A stretch of 64,000 nucleotides of DNA, taken from contig CM064862.1 in NCBI GenBank assembly GCA_032719365.1, positions 5,358,001 to 5,422,000 of the forward strand, in the 5' to 3' direction. This DNA comes from Prinsepia uniflora. Its lineage: Eukaryota; Streptophyta; Magnoliopsida; Rosales; Rosaceae. Under the pieces are notes generated by a model. The model was not told the DNA's origin. It made no database searches and saw nothing but the letters and a program-made list of their open reading frames with translations. Below, piece after piece: positions 1 through 11,964 of the stretch. The position numbers were made by a program, and so were the translations under genes. How positions within the stretch are numbered: position 1 is the first letter of the stretch; the number at the start of each line of letters is the position of its first letter.

Positions 1-1785
1 CAAAATACCATTTGCACATTTCGTCGAAAAACGTGCCCGAAAGACCGATTAAAATATTCATTAAATCACACATAAGCATGCCACATTATCAAGAGATCAT
101 TGCAAGTCAAATCATGCAATCAATCATGTAAAACATTTAACTATGCATGCATCATAGTTTAGAAAACAAACGTCCACTCACACACCGTCCAAACCGCTCG
201 TTTCCCGCGCTGCATGCGTTTCCGTAATTTTCGACACTTGCCAGGAATCCCGAATCCTGTCCAAAATCATTACTCAGGGTCACTAGGGACCTAATTATCA
301 TCATATTAATTTATCATAATTTTCCGGGAATTTAATATTAATTAAATACGTAACATAAACCTTCGGACCCTCGAAACATTATTGAGACGTTGTCCGATCG
401 ACTCGCAACCAAAACCAAAAATGTTCGTTACACTAAATAGGACAAGTTTCATGTTGAACTCACCTCGGGATTCTCCCTCACGCGCCCCCACGCACCGCCG
501 TGAGTGGCTGCGCGTGGGTGCCACGCGCTTGCTACAATATCAATGAACAGTCTCCTTTCTCACCCGTTTACCTGGTAAATGGAGCCTACGACCCGCGTGC
601 TAACCCGACTCCATTTCCATCAATTCAACATCGAATTCTACAATTCAATCGTCCGTTAGCATCTTTGTAGACTGAATTAGGGTTCTGTGAAGTCAAGAAC
701 ATCAAACCTTACCTGAATCCACACGATTCAAGTTTGAACATCGAAGCATAGCCGGTTACTGTTCATCATCCAATCGTTATCAATTATCCATGTTTTCCTT
801 CAATTGATGCATCAGGAAGCATCGTGGAGTTCTAATAAACATATTTCCACGATCAATTTCACAGTTTCATGTCCTCAATTCCACAACCCAAGCTCGAACA
901 TTCAAAGTTGTCCCCCTCTCTGTTCTAAGGCCAAACGACCCCAATTTCTTTCGTTCTTAATCTGGTTCGACTCGTCTCACTCCCAGGGAGCTAAAGGAAT
1001 CATCAATTTCATTCAAAAACAGCTAGGAAATCGAAATCGATCTTAAAGCCCTTTAATGGTTTCTCGGGTTTTATAGTAGGTTTCAGGTGAATTCGAGGTC
1101 CCTAATGAACCGTCTCATTTCCTTTCTTTTCTTCTCTCAATTCCCCCTTCAGTCCCTCTGTTTCTTTTTTGAATCTACCTATCAATTCATATATATTGAT
1201 CAAAAACCAAACGGGTGAGTTCATATCCGTTTTGATTTGAATATTAAACCATGTTTTACACTAACCTTGCAATTATGGTGACAAATGTCATCAAGAGATC
1301 AGCCCTTATCCTCATTAACTAACTCAGCCACTTAATGTATCTCTGCTGTGGCAAATTACTATTTTACCCTTGTTATAACAAATTACCAAAATGCCTTGCA
1401 CAGTTCTAGACCCATAACTTTTTCGTTCGGACTCCGATTGACGCATGCCGCCTGTCTACGGATTCAGCGTCCCGAGATCTATCCAACGGTACTTCCGGAA
1501 ATTCCAAACAATGTCCCGATCAAAAAGTCAACAAATGACCCATGTTGACCAATTTACCAAATTACCCTCAAACTTCCGCACGTCATAACTTTTCCTCGAA
1601 TGTCGGAATCGGGCGTGCCACCTGTCTATGAACTCGTGACGTCCCGAACTACGTCACAGTCATCGGTCAAAGTCCGTTTGACCGCTCGAATAAAAAGTCA
1701 ACCGTTCGCCCAATTCTAGGGGCAAAATCGTCATTTTCCTTCAAAATTTCCGAATTTTCTCTTTTTGAATTTCCGGGTCATTACA
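1..1785 (-). mobile_element. Truncated long LTR (TGTAAtGACCC family), antisense; runs off the left edge
   Basis: On the minus strand this begins at 1785 with TGTAATGACCCGG and shows the blocks found in the other long LTRs of the window: the GTTGACTTTT/GACGTAGTTCGGGACGTCACGAG region (1560-1720), the ACGCGC-rich block (about 480-530) and the GTCCACTCACAC arm with an ATGCATGC palindrome (140-185). The 3' end of the LTR lies outside the window, so its target duplication cannot be checked. I see no coding capacity; short open frames here are not conserved between copies. Confidence 0.85.
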
Positions 1786-3600
1786 TGGCCGGCCTTGTGC
1801 TTAGGTGGTCGGTCGATATGGTATCAACAAGTATTTAGTGAGATATAGGGTTCGATACCACTCATCTCCAATTCCTTAAATTTGATAATTCAATTTGAAG
1901 TTCCACTTTAGTTAAGGTTGGCAATAGATATGATCATATCAAATTCGTGTCGTTTCATGAATTCTATTTTGTCCAAATATACCCAATTTTTTTAATAATT
2001 GTGTCAAGAATGGTCAATATGAACCACATCTGTTAATGAACTAGATAATCTGTGTAACCCATTAATAGGTTGTGCTCGAAATCCGATTAACTTATGACTT
2101 ATATAACCGATTTACACTAATTGACCTTTTATTTGTTTATACACCCTAAAAATTTAATATATACTACAAAATGCCATAAATATATTATGAATTCAGCCCC
2201 AAATAATCTTAACATTATCATTATAATGAAGTAAATAGGTAGATGATGGGTTAGTAACCGGAACGTTTATTAAATGGATTAATATGTCTTACATGGATTA
2301 ATGGGTCCACCCGAAATTCACAAATTTATTAAGCGTGACATAATAATTTGACTTGAAAATAACTTAAAATTTTAATTTTTCAAGTTTACCCAAATAAATT
2401 TCATATAAATTTGAGTTGTGTCAGAAATTTATCACCAGAAATCTTAGTGTTTAATAGTACTATTACTCATATGGAACTATCTACATCAAACATGTCAAAA
2501 GAAGTGTATTATTGACATATTTTCGTTATTGTTCGCGTCTTCATCTATTTTGGTGAGTTTAAATCCTTAGTTCCTTGCAGCTAAAATCTTCATTTTCGTC
2601 TTTGTTATTGATGCAAATGAAGCTTCACCTCCAAAATGGCGGTTGGGGATATTTAACAATTGAAACAAATATATTATCACTTCAATCAATCATAAAATTA
2701 CCATACTATTCGCACAATTTAAATCTTGAATAACTTTTTATAAATAATAGGATACTTTAGTATTTTCTGGTGCATGAAGATGAAGTAGAGTTGTAGACAA
2801 AGTGCCAAAATGAGGGAAGTTCCCATTTAGCTTGTTTGCCCTGTTATGTCATACACTCGACGGCATTCCCAAAGGATGAAACAAAATCATGTGAGATCCC
2901 TATTAATTTTGGTTCATTTTTCGACTTTTTTACACGTTTCACATGAAAAATAACAAGGAGTTACCTACCGACTCGAACCACAAAAAATTAAAAAAAAATT
3001 GAAAAAAAATTCAAGTCTGCTCCTTGTTTAAAATATTATTAAGAATTGAATAATAATGAAAACTATTTCAAATCGAGAGCAAAATAGACAATTGCTTTGT
3101 TTTTGATAATTCCATTTTATGGATAGCTCCAGTAATCAGTTTCCGGAAAATAGACATGAATAGCAACCAAAACTAAATGCAGGCGGATGTAAATTGGGTC
3201 GTTACTAGTAGATTGGCAACTAAGCTTAATAAATCATATTAGAATTTTGGTATGTCCGGTTCGAGATGTCTACTCAGTTACGTACCGAACATTAATCACC
3301 TTTACGGTGGGCACCCATCGAGTACCTGAAATTTACTCGGCAAATCCTATCGAAAATTAGAAGGCTCTTCGCATTTGCAGCTCTAAAGCAGCATAGAAGG
3401 CTGCCATTTCCGATTCCAATTTCACCAATAACGGCATGTATTAACTAAAAAAAAATTAAAAATAAAAGAAAAATAAACAAAAATTTATTGTTCTAATTTT
3501 TCCAATTACGAATGTACCCCTCCCTCGCCCAGACACCCACAAAGACAGCCTTCCATTTCCCTCGCACCCTTCAGCCACCCACATGTCTGCTCCTCTTTCT
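1786..3600. other. AT-rich intergenic sequence
   Basis: No gene or recognisable element seen. It is AT-rich with short direct repeats, and its right end merges with the promoter of the fibrillin gene. Confidence 0.5.
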
Positions 3601-3656
3601 GTATTAAAAAACCCAGTCCTTGCTATCTCAACTCTCTACCTAGGTTTCTCTCTTCA
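3601..3656 (+). promoter_or_regulatory. Probable core promoter and 5' leader of the PAP/fibrillin gene
   Basis: A TATTAAAAAA stretch at about 3601-3611 lies roughly 45 bases before the start codon, followed by a pyrimidine-rich leader (CTCTCTACC...TTTCTCTCTTCA) typical of plant 5' UTRs. The assignment is by position and composition only. Confidence 0.4.
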
Positions 3657-4096
3657 ATGGCGTCTGTGCAAAGACAGTTCTCTGCGATTTCTTCTATTCA
3701 CTCATGTTGCTCATCTTTGTCTTCATCGTCCTCGCCCTTTTTTTCCACCATGACCACTTCACTAGTCCCCGTCGGCAGGTCGACGCTGTCGCGCCGGAAA
3801 TTTTCTAGGGGCCAAAGGATTCGACTCCGACGATCACTGTGTCGAGCAATGGTCCAGCAGGCAGTTCCTGGAGCTCCGGCCGCCTATTCTAAGGAAATGG
3901 AGAGGCTTTCAGCCAAAGAATCGCTGCTTCTCGCCGTGAGTTTATACAATTTTACTGATTTTCATGGTCGATTCTTTTTCATATATGATGAAAATGTCAA
4001 GTAGAAGAGAAATTGTTTAGCTTTAAGCAATGATTGGTTGTTTAGGAATTGTCAATGTGAAAATGTTGCAAATGTAACAGAGTGTTTGGTTGCCAC

Positions 4097-4170
4097 ATTT
4101 CGATTATGCACGAAGTTTCATTTCTCCAGAGCTATTTCGATTATGCACGAAGTTTCATTTCTCCAGAGCT
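4097..4170 (+). repeat. 37-bp perfect tandem duplication in intron 1 of the fibrillin gene
   Basis: Two adjacent copies (4097-4133, 4134-4170) begin ATTTCGATTATGCACG and end CCAGAGCT. They lie wholly within intron 1. Confidence 0.9.
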
Positions 4171-7100
4171 AGTAAAGAAGTAAAGAACCATCTAAATTCA
4201 AATGAATTCTTTTCTTTTTTTTTTTCTATTCTTTTGTTTGCTATCTTTTGTTTCTGATGTTCCTGATCTTTTTATGTAGTACAATGTCTTCTTATCAAAC
4301 GTCCCTGTCCAAATATTAAAAAATTAATGTGGAAACCCTTTGTTTCAGTTTAAGGATGCTGAGGGCTTTAGTCACCGGAAAGACGACAGACATGGAGCGG
4401 ATTGATGTGAATGAGAGAATTACTAGTTTGGAGCGAGTCAATCCTTCACCACGTCCTACAACGTAAGTGCATATCCAAACACATAGTCACATTCCTTTGT
4501 TTTTGGATTAGGCACTCATTCGTTTGTTCAGCTACCGAGGTCGCCTTTTTTGGAAGGTCTATGGAATTTTGAGTGGTTTGGATCTGGAAGCCCAGGTCTA
4601 TTTGCCACCAAATTTGTTTTTCAGTGAGTGTTAGCGTATATTTAAGTTTTTCATTGTTGGAGTGGTAAAAATAGTTGCTTGGTTTTATATATTTGGTTTG
4701 AAATTTGAATTGAAAGATTGCAAACTCTCTTAATTCAACCTGTCCGTTGCTGCAGGAGGTTTCCTTCAACTTTGGCTAGTTTGTCAAAAATGCAGGTGGT
4801 CATCAAAGATGGGAATGCAGAGATTACAGCAAACTTCAATCTGTTAAATTCGGTATTTATTTTGTCTTTGAAGTTCCTCTGTCCTCGGAATGCTTTCTTA
4901 CATGTGATGAAGCACTCAGAATAAATAGGGTACTTTTCACATGTCCTTGTGAAATCGCAGCATTAGCACAATTTGTTATGGATACTGAACGGCTGTCGTA
5001 TTTCTGTTGTAGCACTAGTGCTTTCTTTAGAGAAAGTTGGTCGTGTTTGCATAAGAACTTGGCTTGCCTATGCTATATTTTTAGTATAGCGTCAGAAGAT
5101 CAGCTGGTCAATCTGTGTAAACAACATTTTGCATCTTGTTATGTCCTTTTTCTTGGACTCTGAGGAAACCTGGCAATTAGTTGTGTGAGCTCAAATATGC
5201 AAGTAGCATGGTTGTGGAGACTAGCGAAAAGAAGAGAGGAGAGAAAGAAGTAAAATGATTTGTCTGATGGCCTTTTTATTGATAACAAATACAAAGCATG
5301 TTCCGCTTGGCATCTTCTATTGTCTGTTTTGTTTAAATTTTGATTATGCTACTGTTTTCTGAGCATTCATTACAAAGCATGTTCCGGTGCTGTGCAGATA
5401 GAAAGCAAGTTTACCCTCTCAATCCGGTTGTCTGTGGAGGGACCAGTTCGAATGAAAGAGGAATATGTTGAGGGGATTGTCGAGACACCGTCAGTTATTG
5501 AAGAGACAATACCAGAACAACTAAAAGGTGCCCTTGGTCAGGCAGTGAACACTTTGCAACAACTTCCTCTTCCTATTAGGGATGCCTTTTCCAGTGGGCT
5601 GAAAGTTCCTTTAAGTAAGTTTCCTCTTTTTTTGGTTGCCAGTTATTCTTTTATCTTAATTGAGATTGAAACATTGTGAAGCTGCTGGCATTCACTTTTC
5701 GTTCAATGAACAATTTTACCACTCAGATGCATCTCACTTGCTGTTTCCAAACTGTATGCCTTCCCTTACCCTTTGTTCTTTCTTACATGTTTGATTTGTT
5801 TGTAGCCCAGAATCCAGAATATCAAAGTTTTATTACGAATATAAACTAAATATATTATTTCCCCCCTACTAATTTAGCCATAAAAATTAGTGGCAGCCAT
5901 CAAGTGAGATGGTATGGGGTTTTGGGCGGATGACATGATGTTATTATTCCAATTACTCTGTTTGTCTTCAGTAGCATATATTGTACACTGCTAATGCTCC
6001 ATCCAATATGAGAAAAGAAACAATTTTACTTTCTAACCTCATTCATTATTTCTTTTTTTGCCTCTATGCTAACTTAGCTCTCATTACTGGTACTTATTAG
6101 TATATCCAACTTCATGCTAGTGCTTCATCCAATATGATAAAAATGAAGCAAGTTTACTTTCCGCCCTCATCCAAACTGCTTTATCTTATGATTTTTATTG
6201 CCTATGCATTCACCTTGTTCTCATTATGCGCCCATTGCTAATCTTTTACTTTGTGCATGCAGCTGGAGCTTTCAAGAGACTCTTCATGATTTCCTATCTT
6301 GATTCAGAGATACTTGTAAGTATTCAACTCAAGATTATCTTTCATAATTCAGTTTAACTTTATTTTACATACAGTATTTGTAAATTATACCTTTAACTCA
6401 CTTATGTTCAGCATAACTGAATGACTACCGAAAAATAGTTAATTTGATTAGTCTCGCTGTACCAAACTTGGTGGAACTGAAAATAGCCGTACTATATGGG
6501 TGTGAAATAAACTTATGCAGCTAAATTGATGTTAGAATCTACCACAAGATAAAAAATAATAATAATTCTTCGGTGGGATTTGAACTAATGTTTCCTTGCC
6601 TTCTCTTCATAACAGATTTTATTCCTATGCTAAAAGAAAGAATTGAGACTCCTCTCCATTTTTCCGGAAATAAATAATCACTCTTGTTTTCATAAATAGG
6701 GTCAAACTTTTAAGGTACATGATGTATTATGTATGATATATTTAAAATCCATTGGCTTCACTAGATAATGACCTTGTATTTTGTGATTATTTCATTAGTC
6801 CGACGGTTGTGCTTGTATACTATTCGTAAACAAAGTCAATGTCAATGCCTTCTGCTGAGCTTATCATTATATTCTGTCATTATGTAAGATCTAACAAGGG
6901 ATGCAATAATTTCTAAGTTTGCTCTCTCTGCCCTTGACCTTATCGCTAATGCTGGAATTAAATGTAGTTTAGAATACAAATTAGTTGTAATGCTGAAGTG
7001 TGTAGATGTTTTACCTCGGTGAAAGTTAAAAACTGTCTTCACCTTTGTTCAGTGTTGCTTTATTATATGAACCAACTGTATGCAAGACTTTGACTTTTGA

Positions 7101-7306
7101 TAAAGTCTGCACCAACTGATGCACACTATTTCCTTTGTATGCCAATGACGGCTATGAGTAATGATTAATAGCTATTGTTTTCCCCATATGCCATATAATG
7201 TGGAGGCACCAATTTGCCAAGTAGGCAAGTATAAAAGCATACACAGAGGGAGGTGGATGTGTAAAATTGGTGACGGTGGCATTGTGCCACTTGGCTATAG
7301 GCAGTT

Positions 7307-7395
7307 TTGATTGTTGGTACGTTGAAGTGGCTGGCTAGGGAGTTCCTGAAGTGCAGATATTGATTGTTGATACGTTGAAGTGGCTGGCTATAGGC
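7307..7395 (+). repeat. Direct repeat in intron 6, including a scrap like exon 7
   Basis: GATTGTTGGTACGTTGAAG at about 7307 recurs at about 7360 with one change, each followed by TGGCTGGCTA. Between them GAGTTCCTGAAGTGCAGAT resembles the start of exon 7 (GGAGTTCCTGAAGTGC at 7469), suggesting a small local duplication of exon 7 sequence into the intron. Confidence 0.6.
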
Positions 7396-7530
7396 ATAGT
7401 TATATATAATTTATCGCATTTTAATTCTGCTGCTATTGGTTCTATGCAGATAATAAGAGATGCTGATGGAGTTCCTGAAGTGCTTACGCGGTTGGACACA
7501 CCAGAAACCGTGATAGAGTATGAGAGTTAA

Positions 7531-10441
7531 AGGCTGCTTCTTTAAGTATGAGAACTCAAAATTTTCTATTTTTTTACATCTTAGTTAAAACATTAGTCCC
7601 TTCATTTCCTCTCTTAATAAGAAGTTTCTTTCTTCCTAATTTTTTGGTGTTATATTCCCATGATTTTCCAAATAATTGGCCTTAAAAAATAGGTGAAGTG
7701 TTCCATCTCTGTAAAATTCAAGTCAGCCAAGATTGAGTGCGGTTTGTTGTCCTCTTGAAGTCTCACCTTTTTTTTTGTTTTTTTTAAAATGTTATTATTT
7801 TGTTTGTGATTAAGTAGAGATTCACTGTATAAGAACAAGGAAAATATTTGTAAATTAAGGTTGTTGTCAAGTGTGAACATGTTTGACTAAAATGTGCTCT
7901 GCTGTCTGGGGAGGGGTAACAATGTAGTTAGTTAGGGTTGAATATTGAGAAATATGAGTGGTTGAACAATTTTCAATTAAAATTTAATTTTAATTTTGTA
8001 GTTTTGTGATAGAGATATAAGAGGAAAATAGTGGGGAAATTTAGGGATTCCCTCCCCCTCTCATTGCCCATTTTCAATTTTTTTTGTATTTATCATTTTG
8101 ATACACTGAAATTGGATAAAGAAAGAGATATATTATCAACTTTTATAAATGTCGATTTCAAACGAAAACAAAAGTGATATATGAGACAGAAGTCCCCCAC
8201 TATACAGTATATACTTAGAATACCACTAAATCAACAATATTATTGAGTTTTTAATCCTCTCTGCCACACATTTTTCATGTAACTCTAAAAATAAAAAAAT
8301 TAAAGCGAACAAAATAAAAAATAAAAAAGCAAAATTTCTGCCTAATGAACATAAAGTTGTCATTTTTTTGCCTATGCTTTCTATTAATCGTCCCAATCGT
8401 CCACGAGAAATTGGATCAATTTCAATTTTTGCATTTGTTTCACTAATGTCTGTTTCTTGGTTAATCGGATTCCCATCTGAGTTGAAGTATGGTATTGTCA
8501 TAATAAGGTTTTAGCCCAAAATGGTAGGAAATTGCTATTTTCTTCATCTTTGGGTTCCTATATATAGCTAATACTAATTTTTAGTCCAAAACATGCTTAA
8601 CTTTTGGTGACCTACACTTTCCCAAGGAACTTGAGAATTTGTTGTTTTCTCCACTGTATTATATCAATACTGTCATGCAACTCATTTAGCTTTCGTTTTA
8701 CTCACTTCTCTAGCTCCATCAACCATACAAATCGGGTCGCACCCCATGATCCTCGCCGTCTGATTCCCACCAATTCTACCAATATGTTGAAAAAATAAGA
8801 TATGGTTTTTCGGTATATACTATGAGATATATCCTCCGACACAAAAAATTGGTCTAATCATCACTCAAAATTAACTTTCTACGGCTTTATTCGAATGTAT
8901 TTGAATACAATTACTAGAAATTTTACCGTGAAAGAATAAGAGATTCAACAAATTTGGAGAGTAAATTTAACTAGATTATTATGATGGAGAAGGTAACAAA
9001 AATTAGAGAATCTTCCGTTTCGTCTACTTTCTCTAATACATGTTTTGTGTCATTTTCTAAGGGTAAAATATGAAGTAGCTAATTAAAGGGTAGCACTAGG
9101 TATACATATAAGTTGTACATAAATATAATACCAAATGACGTGGCATTATCCAATTAAGAAAATATTTAATTTATATCCAATTAATATCATGATTTATCTT
9201 TTCATTCTTGGTATGCCAACTCATCTATTTTTTATAACTAAACGAGTCGTAGAAAAAATATCTCGACCCTTTCTTTGCGCCAACCTTGTTCACAGTAGTG
9301 AAGACTCACTGGGTTCAATGTCGTCAATTGACCTCAATACCATTAGGTTTCTCTAAATACTTATTGATTAACATATAATTTGACTTTAATATTTGAGTAA
9401 TTTTCTAAACGACGGGGCGAGGTATCTGTTGATTTTTATTTTATTTTTTAAACTTTCGTGTTAAGAGCTTATTCATCATATATTATTTCCCTTTAGGTCA
9501 AGTTCTTAATTCTGTCACTAGTTAATTAAGCACCTTTCCAAAGTCAAACACAAATTCCAGAAAATAGCCATTGAAAAATAAATTCAGGTTTCAATAATCC
9601 ATATGGCCTTAAGATTGCCAATAACCATCCGGATTTAGTTTTTTAAAAGCTTTACAATAAAAATCATGGGAGCCAATTATATGCACATAGGGGTAATTTA
9701 ATTATGTCATTGTGGATGTACAACATGATCACACAACCGTGTAGTTGGAACAAAATTAACCAATGTACGTAGTGGCCTTGCACAAACGTTGTAAGTACGA
9801 CGTCCGTGCCTAATCCCGCGTCTCACAGTCACACCCAACCCAAATATTTGCCTAATAAGATTTTAAATAAATCCCTCCCTCATGATCATTGTATCAACAA
9901 AACAAAACTAAAAAAATTTGAATCATTTATATCATCTTGATCCTCCATACTGCTAACCTCTTGCCGTGAGATACTTGTATACCACGTGGCTGAATTCCCT
10001 TTCATTCATAATATAATATGTGAATTTTTGTAATTAATTATTATACCCTACCTATAAACATTGTCATCTAACCATATTATAACATGTGAAGTAGGAACGC
10101 TACGTAAATGTTACACGTAGATAGAAATATTTTTTTTCCCATTTCTGCCTTAAATGTTACCACCTTCTCAATTTTTCATCTCAATTTTGAATTTAATTGA
10201 TCATTTCAGGGGAAGAAAAAAAAATCAACAAAAATCTTGTAATAAATAATATTTGATAATCAAGATATGAATTTTTAGACAAAAAATAGATTAACTAAGT
10301 AAATATTAAGAAGAAGTTAACCGAAATAAAAGTTTGAAGAAAAAAATAGAGAAGAGGTAAATTTAAGCGATAAATTGACCAATACATAAAATAAAATAAA
10401 ATCAAACAAGTGGGAGTTTTGATTGGATCGGTCCACATACT
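7531..10441. other. AT-rich intergenic region
   Basis: No gene recognised. The start holds the fibrillin 3' UTR. A stretch near 8815-8885 (ATACTATGAGATATATCCTC...) has a diverged copy at 13345-13412, so part of this is repetitive. Open frames are short and low-complexity. Confidence 0.5.
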
Positions 10442-10719
10442 ATTGATGACAGGACCCGCCCCGATCCCCCTGGGACCACCCGGGACGTGCCCTACTCCCG
10501 TCTGACACCCGACATTAAAATACCAAAAATACCCTTATTGAAGATGAAATGCATAAAGGAAAACCAAAGTTAAGTCATACATAGCACGCCACACAAATAC
10601 TCGAATACAAATAATGTCAGACAAGGGATAGTTCCCGAATACAGTTTATTGAGCACGACTCTAGACACACTACGTGCCAACCTACCCAGCAGTAGGGTTC
10701 AGGTACGCAACGTAAACCT

Positions 10720-10800
10720 ATGCCTCTTCCTCCTCGGGATCCTCCTCTTCCTCCTCGGGATCCTCCTCCTCGATAGCACTACCTGGAGGGGTAGTAAAAC
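10720..10800 (-). other. Conserved acidic frame end (TPPG...EDPE...EA stop) in gamma LTRs
   Basis: Read on the minus strand, the sequence just after a CCCTCCAG|G acceptor-like site encodes TPPGSAIEEEDPEEEE and ends EEA followed by a stop. The other two gamma copies show TPPGRAAEVGEDPEAEA (about 53455-53500, minus) and TPPGGATEVEEDPEAEA (about 60507-60560, plus), each followed by a stop. It may be a real micro-ORF end or just a purine-rich block shared by descent. Confidence 0.45.
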
Positions 10801-11819
10801 AACAAAGGTGAGTGGGCCGAAACTCAAAGTTTACAAAGTAGTTTACCATTTCGAAAACATATAGCTTTTCCCCTCCGTTTTCCGAAAAGACAGGCATAGT
10901 ATCATAAACCACAAAACCATATAGTCATAAGCAGAATAATATCAACATAATATAATCTTAGTCACTGCACTATACATCCCAACCCCGACATCCCAGATGC
11001 CTGACGTCCCAGACGCCCGATAAGGTCACAGTCTCAAGGCTACGCGTGCCACCCGGGGTCTCAATCCCGAGTCCAAATCCCGAACCTAGTCCGAGCATGG
11101 CATTCTAGATGCCTGACGTCCCAGACGTCCAATAGTAGCAATCCTGCTCCTGAGTCACTCTACGGTCCGGTCCCTCCGTAGAACGACTCCTCACAGGCAA
11201 TGCGCCGTGACCACTCCGGTGTACCTACATCCGGAGGAGATAGAATCCTAGGGTAGATCTATACAGTGCAGTACCACAGATAATATCGAGATCCATTATA
11301 CATATATATGACTCCAAACCATTCATAAACAACCAGACGGGTCTCATGCCCAAATATCGTAATACGTGCCATAAATCATACTCAAGGTAAACAGATACTT
11401 TTACTCAAATCACATATAGATATAGTAGAAAGTAAAACAGTTATGCATGCCGAAGTTTAGTGAAATCAAAGGCCCACTCACAGTACAATCCCGCTGCAAT
11501 CCCGAGCGTAAAGCCCCGTCCAAGGGTTAAAGTACAATTCCTGTCATGCCCAAAACATACGTAAAGGTCACTTTAAGTCCCTACTAAACAACTAAGAAAC
11601 CCTAGACTGAAACCGGCCCGGGAAAGCCGTCCGAACACGCTTCCCAAGGCGTCAAACCCTAATTTGACCAACTTAACGATCTCCGATCGACACGAAACCA
11701 CCGCCATTGGATCCGTATCGTCGAAACCTTGAAAATGGCACCGGTCCCACACAAAATACTGTTCACATGCGCCCCCCACGCGCCGGTCAACCCTCTGGTC
11801 AACAGTGCTACAGTGATGC

Positions 11820-11964
11820 TGACGTCAGCATGACGTCACTCATGACGTCATCACTGACAGTGTCAGAGGACACGTGTCAACAGCCCATTGGTCCCTGGTC
11901 TGACAATATTCCGACATGATGACGTCATCATGACGTCACTGCTGACGTCAGCATGATGACGTCA
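11820..11964. promoter_or_regulatory. Cluster of seven TGACGTCA palindromes
   Basis: Seven exact TGACGTCA octamers occur in 145 bp, between 11820-11827 and 11957-11964, with a CACGTG G-box near 11871. TGACGTCA is the C-box/CRE-type site bound by plant bZIP factors of the TGA and related groups. The cluster lies inside the solo LTR at 10447-13294, where U3 enhancer sequences are expected. Binding is inferred from the motif alone. Confidence 0.75.

Larger units (their letters stand above)
3657..7530 (+). pseudogene. PAP/fibrillin (plastid-lipid-associated) gene, seven exons, exon 2 frameshifted
   Basis: Exons, each bounded by GT/AG introns, are 3657-3935, 4349-4462, 4540-4623, 4756-4852, 5398-5614, 6263-6315 and 7450-7530 (TAA). 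Exon 1 encodes a Ser/Arg-rich N-terminus of about 65 residues that looks like a chloroplast transit peptide. Exons 2-7 encode the PAP/fibrillin domain, with ERITSLERVNPSPRPTT, FEWFGSGSPGLFA, RMKEEYVEGIVETPSVIEE, LFMISYLDSEILIIRDADG and a final VLTRLDTPETVIEYES. Known fibrillins are plastoglobule and thylakoid lipid-associated proteins; from memory this one is closest to the FBN6-like group, which is uncertain. Splice phases agree from exon 2 to the stop, but exon 1 joins exon 2 out of frame: reading from exon 1 gives FKDAEGFSH and then a stop, while the conserved frame resumes as ALVTGKTTDM. The exon total is 925 bases; adding 8 gives a whole number of codons. No other GT/AG choice I tried restores the frame. 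It is either a young pseudogene or a sequence error. Confidence 0.8.
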
